Assembly (NCBI RefSeq): GCF_003590645.1
Contig: NZ_CP031834.1
Span: 248,001-312,000, forward strand
Source: Mesorhizobium sp. DCY119
Lineage (GTDB): Bacteria; Pseudomonadota; Alphaproteobacteria; Rhizobiales; Rhizobiaceae
Direction of reading: 5' to 3'
DNA: 64,000 bases
Part shown: positions 56,072 to 64,000 of the stretch, piece by piece
Position numbering within the stretch: position 1 is the stretch's first letter
Layout: every line of letters begins with the position of its first letter
Notes under the pieces: generated by a model
Told to the model about the DNA's origin: nothing
The model's input: the letters and a program-made list of their open reading frames with translations, nothing else
Databases searched by the model: none
Made by a program: the position numbers and the translations under genes

Positions 56072-57067
56072 CTACTTGCCGATTTCGATGACGACGCGGC
56101 CGCGTACCTGGCCGGCCAGAATCTCGTTGGCGAGTTCCGGCAGCCTGGACATCGGCTCGACGCGGGTGATGCTGGAGAGCGCGTCGCGGTCGAGATCGCG
56201 GGCCAGCCGCTCCCAAGCCTTTTCGCGCTTGGCAATCGGCGCCATGACGGAATCGACGCCCAGAAGGGCAACGCTGCGCAGGATATGCGGCAGCACGGTC
56301 GCCGGCAGATCGGCACCACCGGCGAGGCCGCAGGCAGCCACCGCACCGCCATAGACGGTCTGCGACAGGACATTAGCCAGCGTGGTCGAGCCGACGGAAT
56401 CGACGGCACCGGCCCAGCGCTCCTTCTGCAAGGGGCCGCCCTTTTCGGAGAGCAAGGCACGATCGACAAAGGCGGTCGCACCGAGCTTGGCCAGATAATC
56501 ATGCGTTTCCGGCCGGCCGGTGGCGGCGGTTACCTTGTAGCCGCGCTTGGCGAGCAGCGCGATCGCCGTCGAGCCGACGCCACCGGCGGCACCCGTCACC
56601 AGAATTTCGCGCTGGTCGGCAGCGATCGTGCCCCAGGCTTCGAGCGCATCGACGCAAAGGGCTGCCGTATAGCCGGCGGTGCCGATGGCCATCGCGTCCT
56701 GCAGGCTGAAGGCGTCGGGCAGGCGGATCAGCCATTCCGGCTTGACGCGCTGGAAGCGCGTGTAGCCGCCCCATTCGGTTTCCGACAGGCCCCAGCCGTT
56801 GAGCACGACCTTGTCGCCGGCCTTCCATTTGTCGGAGCGAGATTCGACCACCGTGCCGGCGATATCGATGCCGGCAACCATCGGCAGTTTGCGGGCGATG
56901 CGGCCCTTGCCGGAAACGGCAAGACCGTCCTTGTAGTTGAGCGTCGAGAAGGCGACCTCGACCAGCACGTCATGGTCAGGCAGATCGGCAACGGTGATCT
57001 GCTTGAACGCAGCCTTGGGCTTGCCGCCTTCGTCTTCGATCATGAGTGCGGTGAACGTATCGGACAT
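56072..57067 (-). CDS. acuI: Quinone-oxidoreductase-like MDR protein, AcuI type (acrylyl-CoA reductase)
   Basis: A 331-residue zinc-free medium-chain reductase of the YhdH/AcuI group. Family segments are FSTLNYKDGLAVSGKGRI, the cofactor loop TGAAGGVGSTAIALLAKRGYKV and the typical AVAACGLAGG. AcuI reduces toxic acryloyl-CoA to propionyl-CoA with NADPH. Convergent with rhaI; a GntR gene follows on the same strand upstream side of nothing else metabolic, so its local role is not shown. Confidence 0.87.
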   Translation of the reverse strand: MSDTFTALMIEDEGGKPKAAFKQITVADLPDHDVLVEVAFSTLNYKDGLAVSGKGRIARKLPMVAGIDIAGTVVESRSDKWKAGDKVVLNGWGLSETEWGGYTRFQRVKPEWLIRLPDAFSLQDAMAIGTAGYTAALCVDALEAWGTIAADQREILVTGAAGGVGSTAIALLAKRGYKVTAATGRPETHDYLAKLGATAFVDRALLSEKGGPLQKERWAGAVDSVGSTTLANVLSQTVYGGAVAACGLAGGADLPATVLPHILRSVALLGVDSVMAPIAKREKAWERLARDLDRDALSSITRVEPMSRLPELANEILAGQVRGRVVIEIGK

Positions 57068-57113
57068 GGTACCTCCAAATTATCCGGTGGTTGTTACGAG
57101 GGCTATCATGCCC

Positions 57114-57863
57114 TCAGGCGCGGGCGGCCAAGGCGCGCTCGCGCCGTTCGAGACTGGTGGAATAGTTGTCGCGCAGATAGGCGAGCATGGCGGCAAGCGC
57201 CTCCGTTGCCTTTACCGCATCACGGTTTCTGATGGCCGACGCCAGCTGCTTGTGGAAGCCGGCGACGGCGCGCCGATCGCGCACCCGCGAAACGATCATG
57301 TTGGTGATCGGCATGAAGGCCTCGACCACCGTGTACATCATCAGATTGAGCGGGCCGTTGCCGGCCGAATTCACCAGCGCGCGGTGGAAGCGCACGTCGG
57401 AAGCGCAGAAGGCTTCATCGGAAATGGTCTCATCGAGCTGGACGCGGATTTCCGATTCGAGCGCCTCGATATCGGCATCCGTGCGATTGGCAGCAGCCAG
57501 CCGGCAGCAGATCGTCTCGGTTTCGAGGCGTGCGGTGATGATCTCGTCGATGTCGAAAGCGCCGATGCCGACCAGCAGCGTGGCAGCGCCGGTGATGGCT
57601 GCGGAAAGTCCTTCGGGATCGGGCCGCGTGACGAAATTGCCGCCGGTCGGGCCACGCCTTGAGCGGATGAGATTCTCCGCGGCAAGGCGCTTGAGTGCCT
57701 CGCGCACTGTCGGCCGGGAAATGCCGAAGCTTTTTGCCAGTTCTTCCTCGGTCGGCAGGCGCTCGTCGATCTTGAGCCTGCCATCCAGAATGGCCGCGCG
57801 GATGTTGTCGGCGACCTGCTTGGCCACCCCCGACCGCACGACTTCATCGTATTTGAGGATCAT
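57114..57863 (-). CDS. GntR-family (FadR/LldR subfamily) transcriptional regulator
   Basis: A 249-residue FadR-type regulator: winged helix at about residues 10-75 (LAKSFGISRPTVREALKRLAAENLI) and an all-helical FCD domain (about 95-235) with metal-binding-like D...H (DVRFHRALVNSAGN). Such regulators sense small hydroxy or keto acids. It is divergent from the FAD-linked dehydrogenase at 58108 and is the best candidate to control it. ATG 57863 is chosen over a longer frame to 57917. Confidence 0.9.
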   Translation of the reverse strand: MILKYDEVVRSGVAKQVADNIRAAILDGRLKIDERLPTEEELAKSFGISRPTVREALKRLAAENLIRSRRGPTGGNFVTRPDPEGLSAAITGAATLLVGIGAFDIDEIITARLETETICCRLAAANRTDADIEALESEIRVQLDETISDEAFCASDVRFHRALVNSAGNGPLNLMMYTVVEAFMPITNMIVSRVRDRRAVAGFHKQLASAIRNRDAVKATEALAAMLAYLRDNYSTSLERRERALAARA

Positions 57864-57933
57864 ATGCTCCGTCCCTTGGCTTTGTGATGGATGCCACGAA
57901 GCGGCGCGGAAAGCCATATCTTTTTAATGAATA

Positions 57934-57966
57934 TAGGTTTGACAAATAGCCACCCGAGAATATGGT
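57934..57966 (+). promoter_or_regulatory. Predicted promoter overlapped by a GntR-type site
   Basis: TTGACA at 57939-57944 and TATGGT at 57961-57966 are 16 bases apart, pointing at the dehydrogenase gene. The -35 lies inside a sequence that read on the minus strand is TTGTCAAACCTA, close to the GT-N3-AC type of FadR/LldR operators. Confidence 0.4.
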
Positions 57967-58107
57967 TGATCGATAGCGGTTTCAACAGGTGGCAAGCGTG
58001 TCCAGTCAGGCATTTCGTCGGGTCTTTTTGGCGCGTGGTTACGAACGTTCGCAGGGCGGCAGCCGGCCGGTCGAAACCTTCTCCCTTCAGCGCGGTTGCT
58101 GACGTTC

Positions 58108-59511
58108 ATGAGTTTCGAAGGCGATCGGCTTCTGTCCGAACTAGACGGCAAGCTCGACGCGGGCGGCATTCTTGCCGGCCCGGCCGTTGACGAGCGTTAC
58201 CGTGACGATCCCGACGGCAAGCTCGGCGCATTGCCCCAAATTGTCCTGCGTCCGCGCGATACCGAGGCCGTGGCTATGGCGATGGCCGCCTGCAATCGTC
58301 TCGGCCAGCCTGTCGTCGTGCAAGGCGGACGCACCGGGCTTGCGGGTTCGGCACGCGTGCAGCCCGGCGAAGTGGTGCTGTCGCTCGAGCGCATGACGGG
58401 GCTCGGTGACCCGGATCGCGAGGCTGCAACTATTACCACGCAGGCTGGCGCGACAATGCAGGCCGTCCAAGAGGCCGCCGACAATGCCGGCCTGATGTTC
58501 GGCGTCGATATCGGCGCGCGCGGCTCGGCCACTGTCGGCGGCAACATCGCCACCAATGCCGGCGGCATTCGCGTGCTGCGCTACGGCATGTATCGCGCCC
58601 AGGTTCTGGGGCTGGAGGCAGTGCTGGCCGACGGCAGCGTGCTGACCTCGCTGAAAGGCCTGCCGAAAGACAATTCCGGCTACGACCTCAACCAGCTTTT
58701 CATCGGCACCGAAGGCACGCTCGGCGTCGTCACCCGCGCCGCACTCAGGTTGCATCCCAAGCCGCTTTCGGAGGTCAATGCGTTTTGCGCGCTGCCCTCA
58801 TTCGAGGCCGCAATCGCACTGCTTGGCCTGCTGCGCCAGAAGCTTGGGCCGCTGCTTTCGGCCTATGAGGTGAATTTCGCACCGCTCTATGACGACATGA
58901 TACCCAGCATGGCAGCACCCGCGCCATTGCCCGCCGGCTCGCCGGTCTATGTGCTGACCGAGATCCAGGGCAACGAGCCGGATCGTGACGGCGAGCGCTT
59001 CGCCGAGGTGCTGATGCAGGCCGTGGAAGACGGCATCGTCAGTGACGTGGTCGTTTCGCAATCGCCGCGCGAATTCCATGCGCTTTGGGCGGTACGCGAA
59101 AGCGTCAATCCCTTCCTGTTCGCAATGAAGGGGCTGATTGGCGTCGATGTCAGCCTGCCGCTGGCGCGTATGAAGGCGTTTCTCGCGCAAACCGAAAGCG
59201 CGATCCGCGCCATCGATGCCAGCGCCGACATCTATGTCTTCGGTCATCTCGGCGACGGCAATCTGCACTATCAGGTGCTCACTGCCGACCCGGCCACCGC
59301 ATACGACATCATCTATCGCGGCGTCGCCGCTGCCGGCGGCGGCGTATCGGCCGAGCACGGCATCGGCCTCGACAAGAAGCGGTGGCTGCCGCTTGTTCGC
59401 AGCGACGCCGAACTCGCAGCGATGCGGCGGCTGAAGACCGCTTTCGACCCGAACAACATCCTCAATCGCGGGCGCGTCTTCGACATCGCGCCACCCGATC
59501 CTTCCGCCTGA
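58108..59511 (+). CDS. FAD-linked 2-hydroxyacid dehydrogenase (GlcD/D-2-hydroxyglutarate dehydrogenase type)
   Basis: A 467-residue flavoprotein. FAD_binding_4 domain at about residues 40-180 (VVQGGRTGLAGSARV, GARGSATVGGNIATNAGG) and FAD-oxidase_C domain to the end, with the metal/substrate motifs FGHLGDGNLHYQV and SAEHGIGLDKKRWL. It oxidises D-lactate, glycolate or D-2-hydroxyglutarate to the keto acid and passes electrons on. The ATG at 58108 is used; a TTG at 58096 is possible. The indolepyruvate oxidoreductase gene follows by 11 bases. Confidence 0.88.
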   Translation: MSFEGDRLLSELDGKLDAGGILAGPAVDERYRDDPDGKLGALPQIVLRPRDTEAVAMAMAACNRLGQPVVVQGGRTGLAGSARVQPGEVVLSLERMTGLGDPDREAATITTQAGATMQAVQEAADNAGLMFGVDIGARGSATVGGNIATNAGGIRVLRYGMYRAQVLGLEAVLADGSVLTSLKGLPKDNSGYDLNQLFIGTEGTLGVVTRAALRLHPKPLSEVNAFCALPSFEAAIALLGLLRQKLGPLLSAYEVNFAPLYDDMIPSMAAPAPLPAGSPVYVLTEIQGNEPDRDGERFAEVLMQAVEDGIVSDVVVSQSPREFHALWAVRESVNPFLFAMKGLIGVDVSLPLARMKAFLAQTESAIRAIDASADIYVFGHLGDGNLHYQVLTADPATAYDIIYRGVAAAGGGVSAEHGIGLDKKRWLPLVRSDAELAAMRRLKTAFDPNNILNRGRVFDIAPPDPSA

Positions 59512-59522
59512 CGGAGCAAACC

Positions 59523-62500
59523 ATGTCCGTAGCCACCGTTTCAGCCACGCAACATGACAAAGCGCCCTCGCCAATAGGGGAAGGGGTAAGCCTCGACGAC
59601 CGCTACGCGCTGGAGCACGGACGCATCCTCGTTTCGGGCACGCAGGCGCTGGTGCGCCTGCCGATGATGCAGCGCCAGCGAGACCTTGCCGCCGGCCTCA
59701 ACACCGCCGGCTATGTCTCCGGCTATCGCGGCTCGCCGCTGGCCGGTTTCGACCGCGAGATGGCGCGTGCCGGCAAGTATCTGAAGGCCAATCATGTCGT
59801 CTTCCATCCCGGCCTGAACGAGGACATGGCCGCCACCGCCGTGTGGGGCACGCAGCAGACCGGCATGTTTCCCGGTGCGCGCTACGATGGCGTTTTTTCC
59901 ATGTGGTACGGCAAGGGACCGGGCGTCGACCGCTCGATAGACGTCATCCGCCACGCCAACGCCGTCGGCACCGACCGCCATGGCGGCGTGCTGCTGCTGG
60001 CCGGCGACGACCACGGCGCCGTCTCCTCCACACTGGCGCATCAGAGCGAGCACAATCTGATCTCGGCGATGGTGCCGATGCTGTCGCCGGGCGGCGTCGG
60101 GGAATATATCGACTACGGCCTCTACGGTTGGGCGATGAGCCGCTATTCCGGCGCCTGGGTCGGCTTCAAATGCCAGACCGAAATCGTCGAATGCACGGCG
60201 ACCGTGGACGTCGCGCCGGACGGGCTTTCGATCGTCATGCCCGACCTCGTGCTGCCCGGCGACGGGCTGTCGCTGCGCTGGCCGGACGGCCCGCATGCGA
60301 TGGAGCGGCGGCTGGAGCACAAGCTGGAGGCCGTGCACGCCTTCGCCCGCGCCAACGGCATCGACCGCGTCACCAATGGTGGCAGCAAGGCGCGGCTCGG
60401 CATCGTCTCGACCGGAAAATCCTGGCTCGACCTGCTCGGCGCGCTCTCCGCCCTCGGCATCGACGAAAAGCGCGCTTCGGCTCTCGGCATCCGCCTCTAC
60501 AAGGTCGGGCTGGTCTGGCCGCTGGAGCCGGAAGGCCTGCGCGCTTTTGCCGACGGTCTGGACGAGATTCTGGTGGTCGAGGAAAAGCGGCCGGTGATCG
60601 AAGAGCAGATCAAGTCGCTGCTGTTCAACATGCCGACTGAGCGCCGCCCGCGCGTCGTCGGCAAGGCCGACGAGAAGGGTGCACCGCTGCTGCCGTCGAT
60701 CGGCGAGATCAATTCTGTCGCGGTCGCACGGGCGGTGATGTCGCGCCTCGGCAAGCCGGACAAGGCGCTGGCCGCCAATGCGAGCCGCATCGAAGAGATC
60801 GCGGCAGCCGTTCCCGCCGAGGCGATCGCGCTGAAGCGCGAGGCCTATTTCTGCTCGGGCTGCCCGCATTCGATTTCCACCGTCGTGCCCAAGGGCAGCC
60901 GCGCCTCGACCGGCATCGGCTGCCACATGATGGTGATCGGCGTCGAGGATCGCAACACCTCGACCTTCACGCAGATGGGCGGCGAAGGCGGCGCCTGGAT
61001 CGGACTGTCGCCCTTCACCGACGAGAAGCACATCTTCGTCAATATGGGCGACGGCACCTATTTCCATTCCGGCCTGCTGGCGATCCGCGCGGCGATCGCG
61101 GCAAAGGTCAACGCCACCTACAAGATCCTCTACAACGATGCCGTCGCCATGACCGGCGGCCAGCGCCATGACGGCGAGGTGACGGTGCCCGGCATCGTCG
61201 ATCAGGTGCTGGCGGAAGGCGCGAAACGCGTCGTCGTCGTCTCCGAAAAGCCGGAAGCCTGGGAGGGCGTGCTGCCGCGCGGCGTCACCATCTATCACCG
61301 CGACGAACTCGACGCCGCCCAGCGCGAATTGCGCGAGATCGAGGGTGTCACCGTGCTGGTCTTCGACCAGGTTTGCGCGGCGGAAAAGCGCCGCCGGCGC
61401 AAGCGCGGCGCCTTTCCCGTTTCGCCCAAGCGCGCCTTCATCAACGAGCTTGTCTGCGAGGGCTGCGGCGATTGCTCGGCCGTTTCCAACTGCATCTCGA
61501 TCGAGCCGAAGGAAACGGAATTCGGCCGCAAGCGCGCCATCAATCAGTCGAGCTGCAACACCGATCTCTCCTGCATCAAGGGCTTTTGCCCGAGCTTCGT
61601 GACGGTCGAGGGTGGGCAGGTGCGCAAGCCGAAAGGCAAGGCGAGGGAAGCCGATTTCTCCGACCTGCCGATGCCTGCTCTGCCGGCAATCGACCGGCCC
61701 TACAACATGCTGCTCGCCGGTATCGGCGGCACCGGTGTCATCACCGTCAGCGCCATCCTCTCGCAGGCAGCACATCTCGACGGGCTCGGCCTGCTCACGC
61801 TCGACCAGACCGGACTGGCGCAGAAGAACGGCGCGGTGACCTCGCATATAAGGCTGGCGCGCGATCCCGCATCGCTTAACACCATCCGCATCGGCCCGGG
61901 CGAATCCGACCTGATCCTCGGCTTTGACATCGTCGTGGCGGCGTCGGCCGGCTCACTCGCCACCGTCGCCAATGGCCGCACCAAACTGGTGCTGGACGAC
62001 CATTTCGCGCCGACCGCCTCCTTCGTGAAGAACACCACCATCGACTTCCGGCAGGAGGCGACGCTGAAGCAGCTTCGGCAGGCAGCCGGCGAGAACGCGC
62101 TGACGCTGGTCTCGGCCACCAAGCTTGGCACGGCGCTGCTTGGCGACGCGATTGCCGCCAACATGTTCCTGCTCGGCAATGCCTGGCAACGCGGGCTGGT
62201 GCCGATCAGCCTTGCTGCAATCGACAAGGCTATCGAGATGAACGGCGCAGGTGTTGCCATGAACCGCGCGGCCTTCGGCTGGGGCCGGCGCGCGGCGGTC
62301 GATGCGGACGCGGTGTCGAAGGCCGCGCATGTCGGGCCGGAAGCGGCAAAGCCGGAGACGCTCGATGAAATCGTGGCGCGGCGCGCCGAATTCCTCACCG
62401 CCTATCAGGACACCGCCTATGCCGGGCGCTACCGGGCACTGGTCGAAAAGGTCCGCAAGGCTGATGCCGATTTCGGCCTGGCGGTCGCGCATGGGGCGTT

Positions 62501-63005
62501 CAAGCTGATGGCCTATAAGGACGAATACGAGGTCGCCCGACTGCACCGCGACCGCTCCTTCGCGCAAAAACTGGCTGAACAGTTCGAAGGCGATTTTACG
62601 CTGAAATACCACCTCGCACCGCCGATGATCTCGCGCATCGATCCGCGCACCGGCCATCCCGGCAAGATCGCCTTCGGGGCATGGATGGGGCCGGTGTTCG
62701 GTCTGCTGGCGCGGTTCAAGGGGCTGCGCGGTACACGGCTGGACCCGTTCGGCCGCACCGAGGAACGCCGCATGGAACGGCAGCTGATCGCCGACTATTT
62801 TGCCATGGTGGAGGATTTGGCGGGAAAGTTGTCCGCGAACAACCGTACAGTCGCGATCGAGCTCGCAAAGCTGCCGGACGAGGTGCGCGGCTTTGGTCAC
62901 GTCAAGCTGGCGGCGGTGGAGCGTTATGAGAAGAAGCGCGCGGCGCTGGTGGTGAAAGTCGACGCTGCTGCAGCTTCGCCTTCCGTTGGAGAGGTCGCCG
63001 CTTAG
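59523..63005 (+). CDS. Indolepyruvate ferredoxin oxidoreductase, fused large form
   Basis: A 1160-residue fusion of pyrimidine-binding, thiamine-diphosphate and gamma domains. CSGCPHS at residues 444-450 opens the thiamine domain; CEGCGDC at 645-651 with CNTDLSC and CPSF nearby suggests Fe-S cluster ligation; the gamma domain starts about residue 725 (LLAGIGGTGVITVSAILSQ). These enzymes decarboxylate aryl keto acids to acyl-CoA. The fused single-chain form is usual in aerobic Proteobacteria. Start ATG 59523, preceded by ACGGAG; the very long upstream frame inside the preceding gene is rejected. Confidence 0.9.
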   Translation: MSVATVSATQHDKAPSPIGEGVSLDDRYALEHGRILVSGTQALVRLPMMQRQRDLAAGLNTAGYVSGYRGSPLAGFDREMARAGKYLKANHVVFHPGLNEDMAATAVWGTQQTGMFPGARYDGVFSMWYGKGPGVDRSIDVIRHANAVGTDRHGGVLLLAGDDHGAVSSTLAHQSEHNLISAMVPMLSPGGVGEYIDYGLYGWAMSRYSGAWVGFKCQTEIVECTATVDVAPDGLSIVMPDLVLPGDGLSLRWPDGPHAMERRLEHKLEAVHAFARANGIDRVTNGGSKARLGIVSTGKSWLDLLGALSALGIDEKRASALGIRLYKVGLVWPLEPEGLRAFADGLDEILVVEEKRPVIEEQIKSLLFNMPTERRPRVVGKADEKGAPLLPSIGEINSVAVARAVMSRLGKPDKALAANASRIEEIAAAVPAEAIALKREAYFCSGCPHSISTVVPKGSRASTGIGCHMMVIGVEDRNTSTFTQMGGEGGAWIGLSPFTDEKHIFVNMGDGTYFHSGLLAIRAAIAAKVNATYKILYNDAVAMTGGQRHDGEVTVPGIVDQVLAEGAKRVVVVSEKPEAWEGVLPRGVTIYHRDELDAAQRELREIEGVTVLVFDQVCAAEKRRRRKRGAFPVSPKRAFINELVCEGCGDCSAVSNCISIEPKETEFGRKRAINQSSCNTDLSCIKGFCPSFVTVEGGQVRKPKGKAREADFSDLPMPALPAIDRPYNMLLAGIGGTGVITVSAILSQAAHLDGLGLLTLDQTGLAQKNGAVTSHIRLARDPASLNTIRIGPGESDLILGFDIVVAASAGSLATVANGRTKLVLDDHFAPTASFVKNTTIDFRQEATLKQLRQAAGENALTLVSATKLGTALLGDAIAANMFLLGNAWQRGLVPISLAAIDKAIEMNGAGVAMNRAAFGWGRRAAVDADAVSKAAHVGPEAAKPETLDEIVARRAEFLTAYQDTAYAGRYRALVEKVRKADADFGLAVAHGAFKLMAYKDEYEVARLHRDRSFAQKLAEQFEGDFTLKYHLAPPMISRIDPRTGHPGKIAFGAWMGPVFGLLARFKGLRGTRLDPFGRTEERRMERQLIADYFAMVEDLAGKLSANNRTVAIELAKLPDEVRGFGHVKLAAVERYEKKRAALVVKVDAAAASPSVGEVAA

Positions 63006-63168
63006 GTGCGTCCTTCGAGGCTCGCTAGTGCTCGCACCTCAGGATGAGGGAGGCTGGCGCCCATGATCCTGATCCTGAGGTGTAAGTGCATTTCAGAATG
63101 TAGGCTTCTGCCGGCACACCCTCCCTCATCCTGAGGTGCGAGCGTTAGCGAGCCTCGAAGGACGCACC
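63005..63168. repeat. Long-armed inverted repeat, family C
   Basis: A 49-base left arm (63005-63053, starting GGTGCGTCCTTCGAGGCTCG) matches the complement of 63120-63168 at 47 positions. The left arm begins on the last base of the oxidoreductase stop codon. A 66-base spacer has a further CCTGAGGT-type copy. Elements of this look are common between genes in rhizobia and may act as a terminator here. Confidence 0.8.
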
Positions 63169-63634
63169 TGTTCATCGCCACGCCCGGTTTTCACCGTCTG
63201 GCCATTGTCAAAGATCGGGAAGCGGGGCGCCTGGCCGTGCCTTCCTAGTGTTTAGTACGTGGCGCAGCTTCCGCGCCCCGCTCGGTGTCTGTCCCGAAGT
63301 CGGCCGGTCACAACGCCCGCTCCATGTACATTCCATGGACAAGACGCCGCGGGTTCTCCGCATGGTTTTGGGCAGTGGCATTTGCGCCGTGCTCGTTCCA
63401 CGCCGGCCTGTGTCGGGCCCTCGGGTCCCTGGCTACCACACCAGGGCGGGAGGTCACCGCCACTCCCCCTTGATCCCGGTTCCAGACCCGGTCCCGCAGG
63501 AGCGATACGGGGATTATGCGGGGGATGAGAATGAGGGGGATAAATCGGGTGTGAAAAAATATGTGGGGTGAGCGAAATCAATAGGTTGGGTGGAAATCGG
63601 ATAAAATTCTTTCCCCCAAATCCAAGGCTGCCGC
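63169..63634. other. Gap of about 470 bases with no convincing gene
   Basis: Short frames of 60-110 codons exist on both strands but overlap each other, lack good ribosome sites and do not resemble proteins. The first 350 bases are GC-rich; the last 100 are purine-rich on the plus strand and lower in GC (runs such as GGGGGATAAA and GTGAAAAAATATGTGGGG). I see no promoter, RNA gene or transposon end that I can name; it may be decayed sequence. Confidence 0.4.
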
Positions 63635-64000
63635 CTACCGTGCAATCACCAGCGCATCGAGCGCGCAGGCGCCCTCGCCTTTGGCGAACACCACGACCGG
63701 ATTGAGGTCGACCGCCTCGACCAGAGGGCCGTAGCGGTCGGCGAAGCGGGACAGCGCCAGCATGGCATCCACCAGCGCTTCGCGGTCGGCTGCCAGCGCG
63801 CCGCGATGGCCGGCGAGCAGATGGCCGAGGCGCGTGCGGTCGATCAGGGCTTCGGCGGCTGACCGGTCGATGGGCAGGAGGTCGAAGGCGGCATCCTTGA
63901 CCAGTTCCACCAGCACGCCGCCGACACCGACGACGATGCCAAGCCCAAAGGGTTCATGCCGCACCAGCCCGACCAGCGCCTCGACGCCGCGACCGGCCAT
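63635..64000 (-). CDS. C-terminal part of an NDP-forming acyl-CoA synthetase (5' end outside window)
   Basis: The last 121 residues of a protein entering from the right edge. The sequence FGLGIVVGVGGVLVELVKDAAFDLLPIDRSAAEALI and the closing LVEAVDLNPVVVFAKGEGACALDALV are characteristic of the ATP-grasp_5 domain of acetate-CoA ligase (ADP-forming) and related acyl-CoA synthetases or protein acetyltransferases. The upstream gene content is outside the window, so which of these it is cannot be told. Confidence 0.78.
   Translation of the reverse strand: MAGRGVEALVGLVRHEPFGLGIVVGVGGVLVELVKDAAFDLLPIDRSAAEALIDRTRLGHLLAGHRGALAADREALVDAMLALSRFADRYGPLVEAVDLNPVVVFAKGEGACALDALVIAR

Noticed and set aside
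59085-59522. Upstream extension of the indolepyruvate oxidoreductase
   Set aside because: It overlaps the FAD-linked dehydrogenase gene; ATG 59523 has a ribosome site and gives the family N-terminus.
63248-63571. Possible 107-codon gene in the gap before the acyl-CoA synthetase
   Set aside because: Overlaps other frames of similar length on both strands, lacks a ribosome site and has no protein-like pattern.

Overview
The window is GC-rich, densely packed and looks like an alphaproteobacterial (Rhizobiales, Mesorhizobium/Phyllobacteriaceae-like) chromosome or chromid segment. The grounds are the rhizobial rhaRSTPQUK gene order with a fused RhaD, a hutCF/hutIHGUD layout, many ribose-type sugar ABC transporters, an aerobic fused indolepyruvate oxidoreductase, and several families of intergenic palindromic repeats. 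No rRNA, tRNA, CRISPR array, transposase or phage gene was seen.

Layout. 1-7826: an operon, cut by the left edge, for a non-phosphorylative 6-deoxyhexose (probably L-fucose) pathway: UxaA-type dehydratase end, aldo/keto reductase, FucU mutarotase, a three-gene ABC importer, Zn alcohol dehydrogenase and lactonase. 7943-8590: 5-formyl-THF cyclo-ligase. 8758-17033: complete histidine utilisation locus, with a perfect 16-bp palindrome as HutC operator candidate between hutF and hutI. 17063-20791: a promoter with a structured leader, an 83-aa protein, and a nitrate/taurine-like ABC system whose permease seems split by a 1-base indel. 20944-25980: SulP transporter, ParB-like protein, LysR regulator, MFS exporter, CAP-domain lipoprotein. 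26101-31342: RND pump with two lipoprotein adaptors. 31623-33316: panBC.

33358-35435: the most unusual part. Two tiny secreted proteins with nearly the same C-terminal signal (VPGPLAGVGLP, hydrophobic stretch, KRNR-type basic tail) sit directly before an exosortase-family membrane protein with intact Cys/Arg/His residues and a small membrane-anchored companion. The two small genes also share a conserved upstream element. This looks like a self-contained miniature exosortase system with its own sorting signal.

35444-44760: a sugar or sugar-alcohol catabolic cluster under a SorC-type regulator (two SDRs, ABC importer, FGGY kinase, SAF-domain dehydrogenase) with TGAACA-type sites in both promoter regions. 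44922-56049: complete L-rhamnose locus (rhaK-U-Q-P-T-S-R on the minus strand, rhaD-rhaI divergent). 56072-64000: AcuI-type reductase, GntR regulator, FAD-linked 2-hydroxyacid dehydrogenase, indolepyruvate ferredoxin oxidoreductase, a long-armed inverted repeat, a roughly 470-bp stretch with no convincing gene, and the end of an NDP-forming acyl-CoA synthetase.

Functionally the window is mostly scavenging metabolism (fucose, rhamnose, an unknown polyol or sugar, histidine), in which each importer is encoded with its catabolic enzymes and local regulator, plus pantothenate synthesis, efflux, and the exosortase island.
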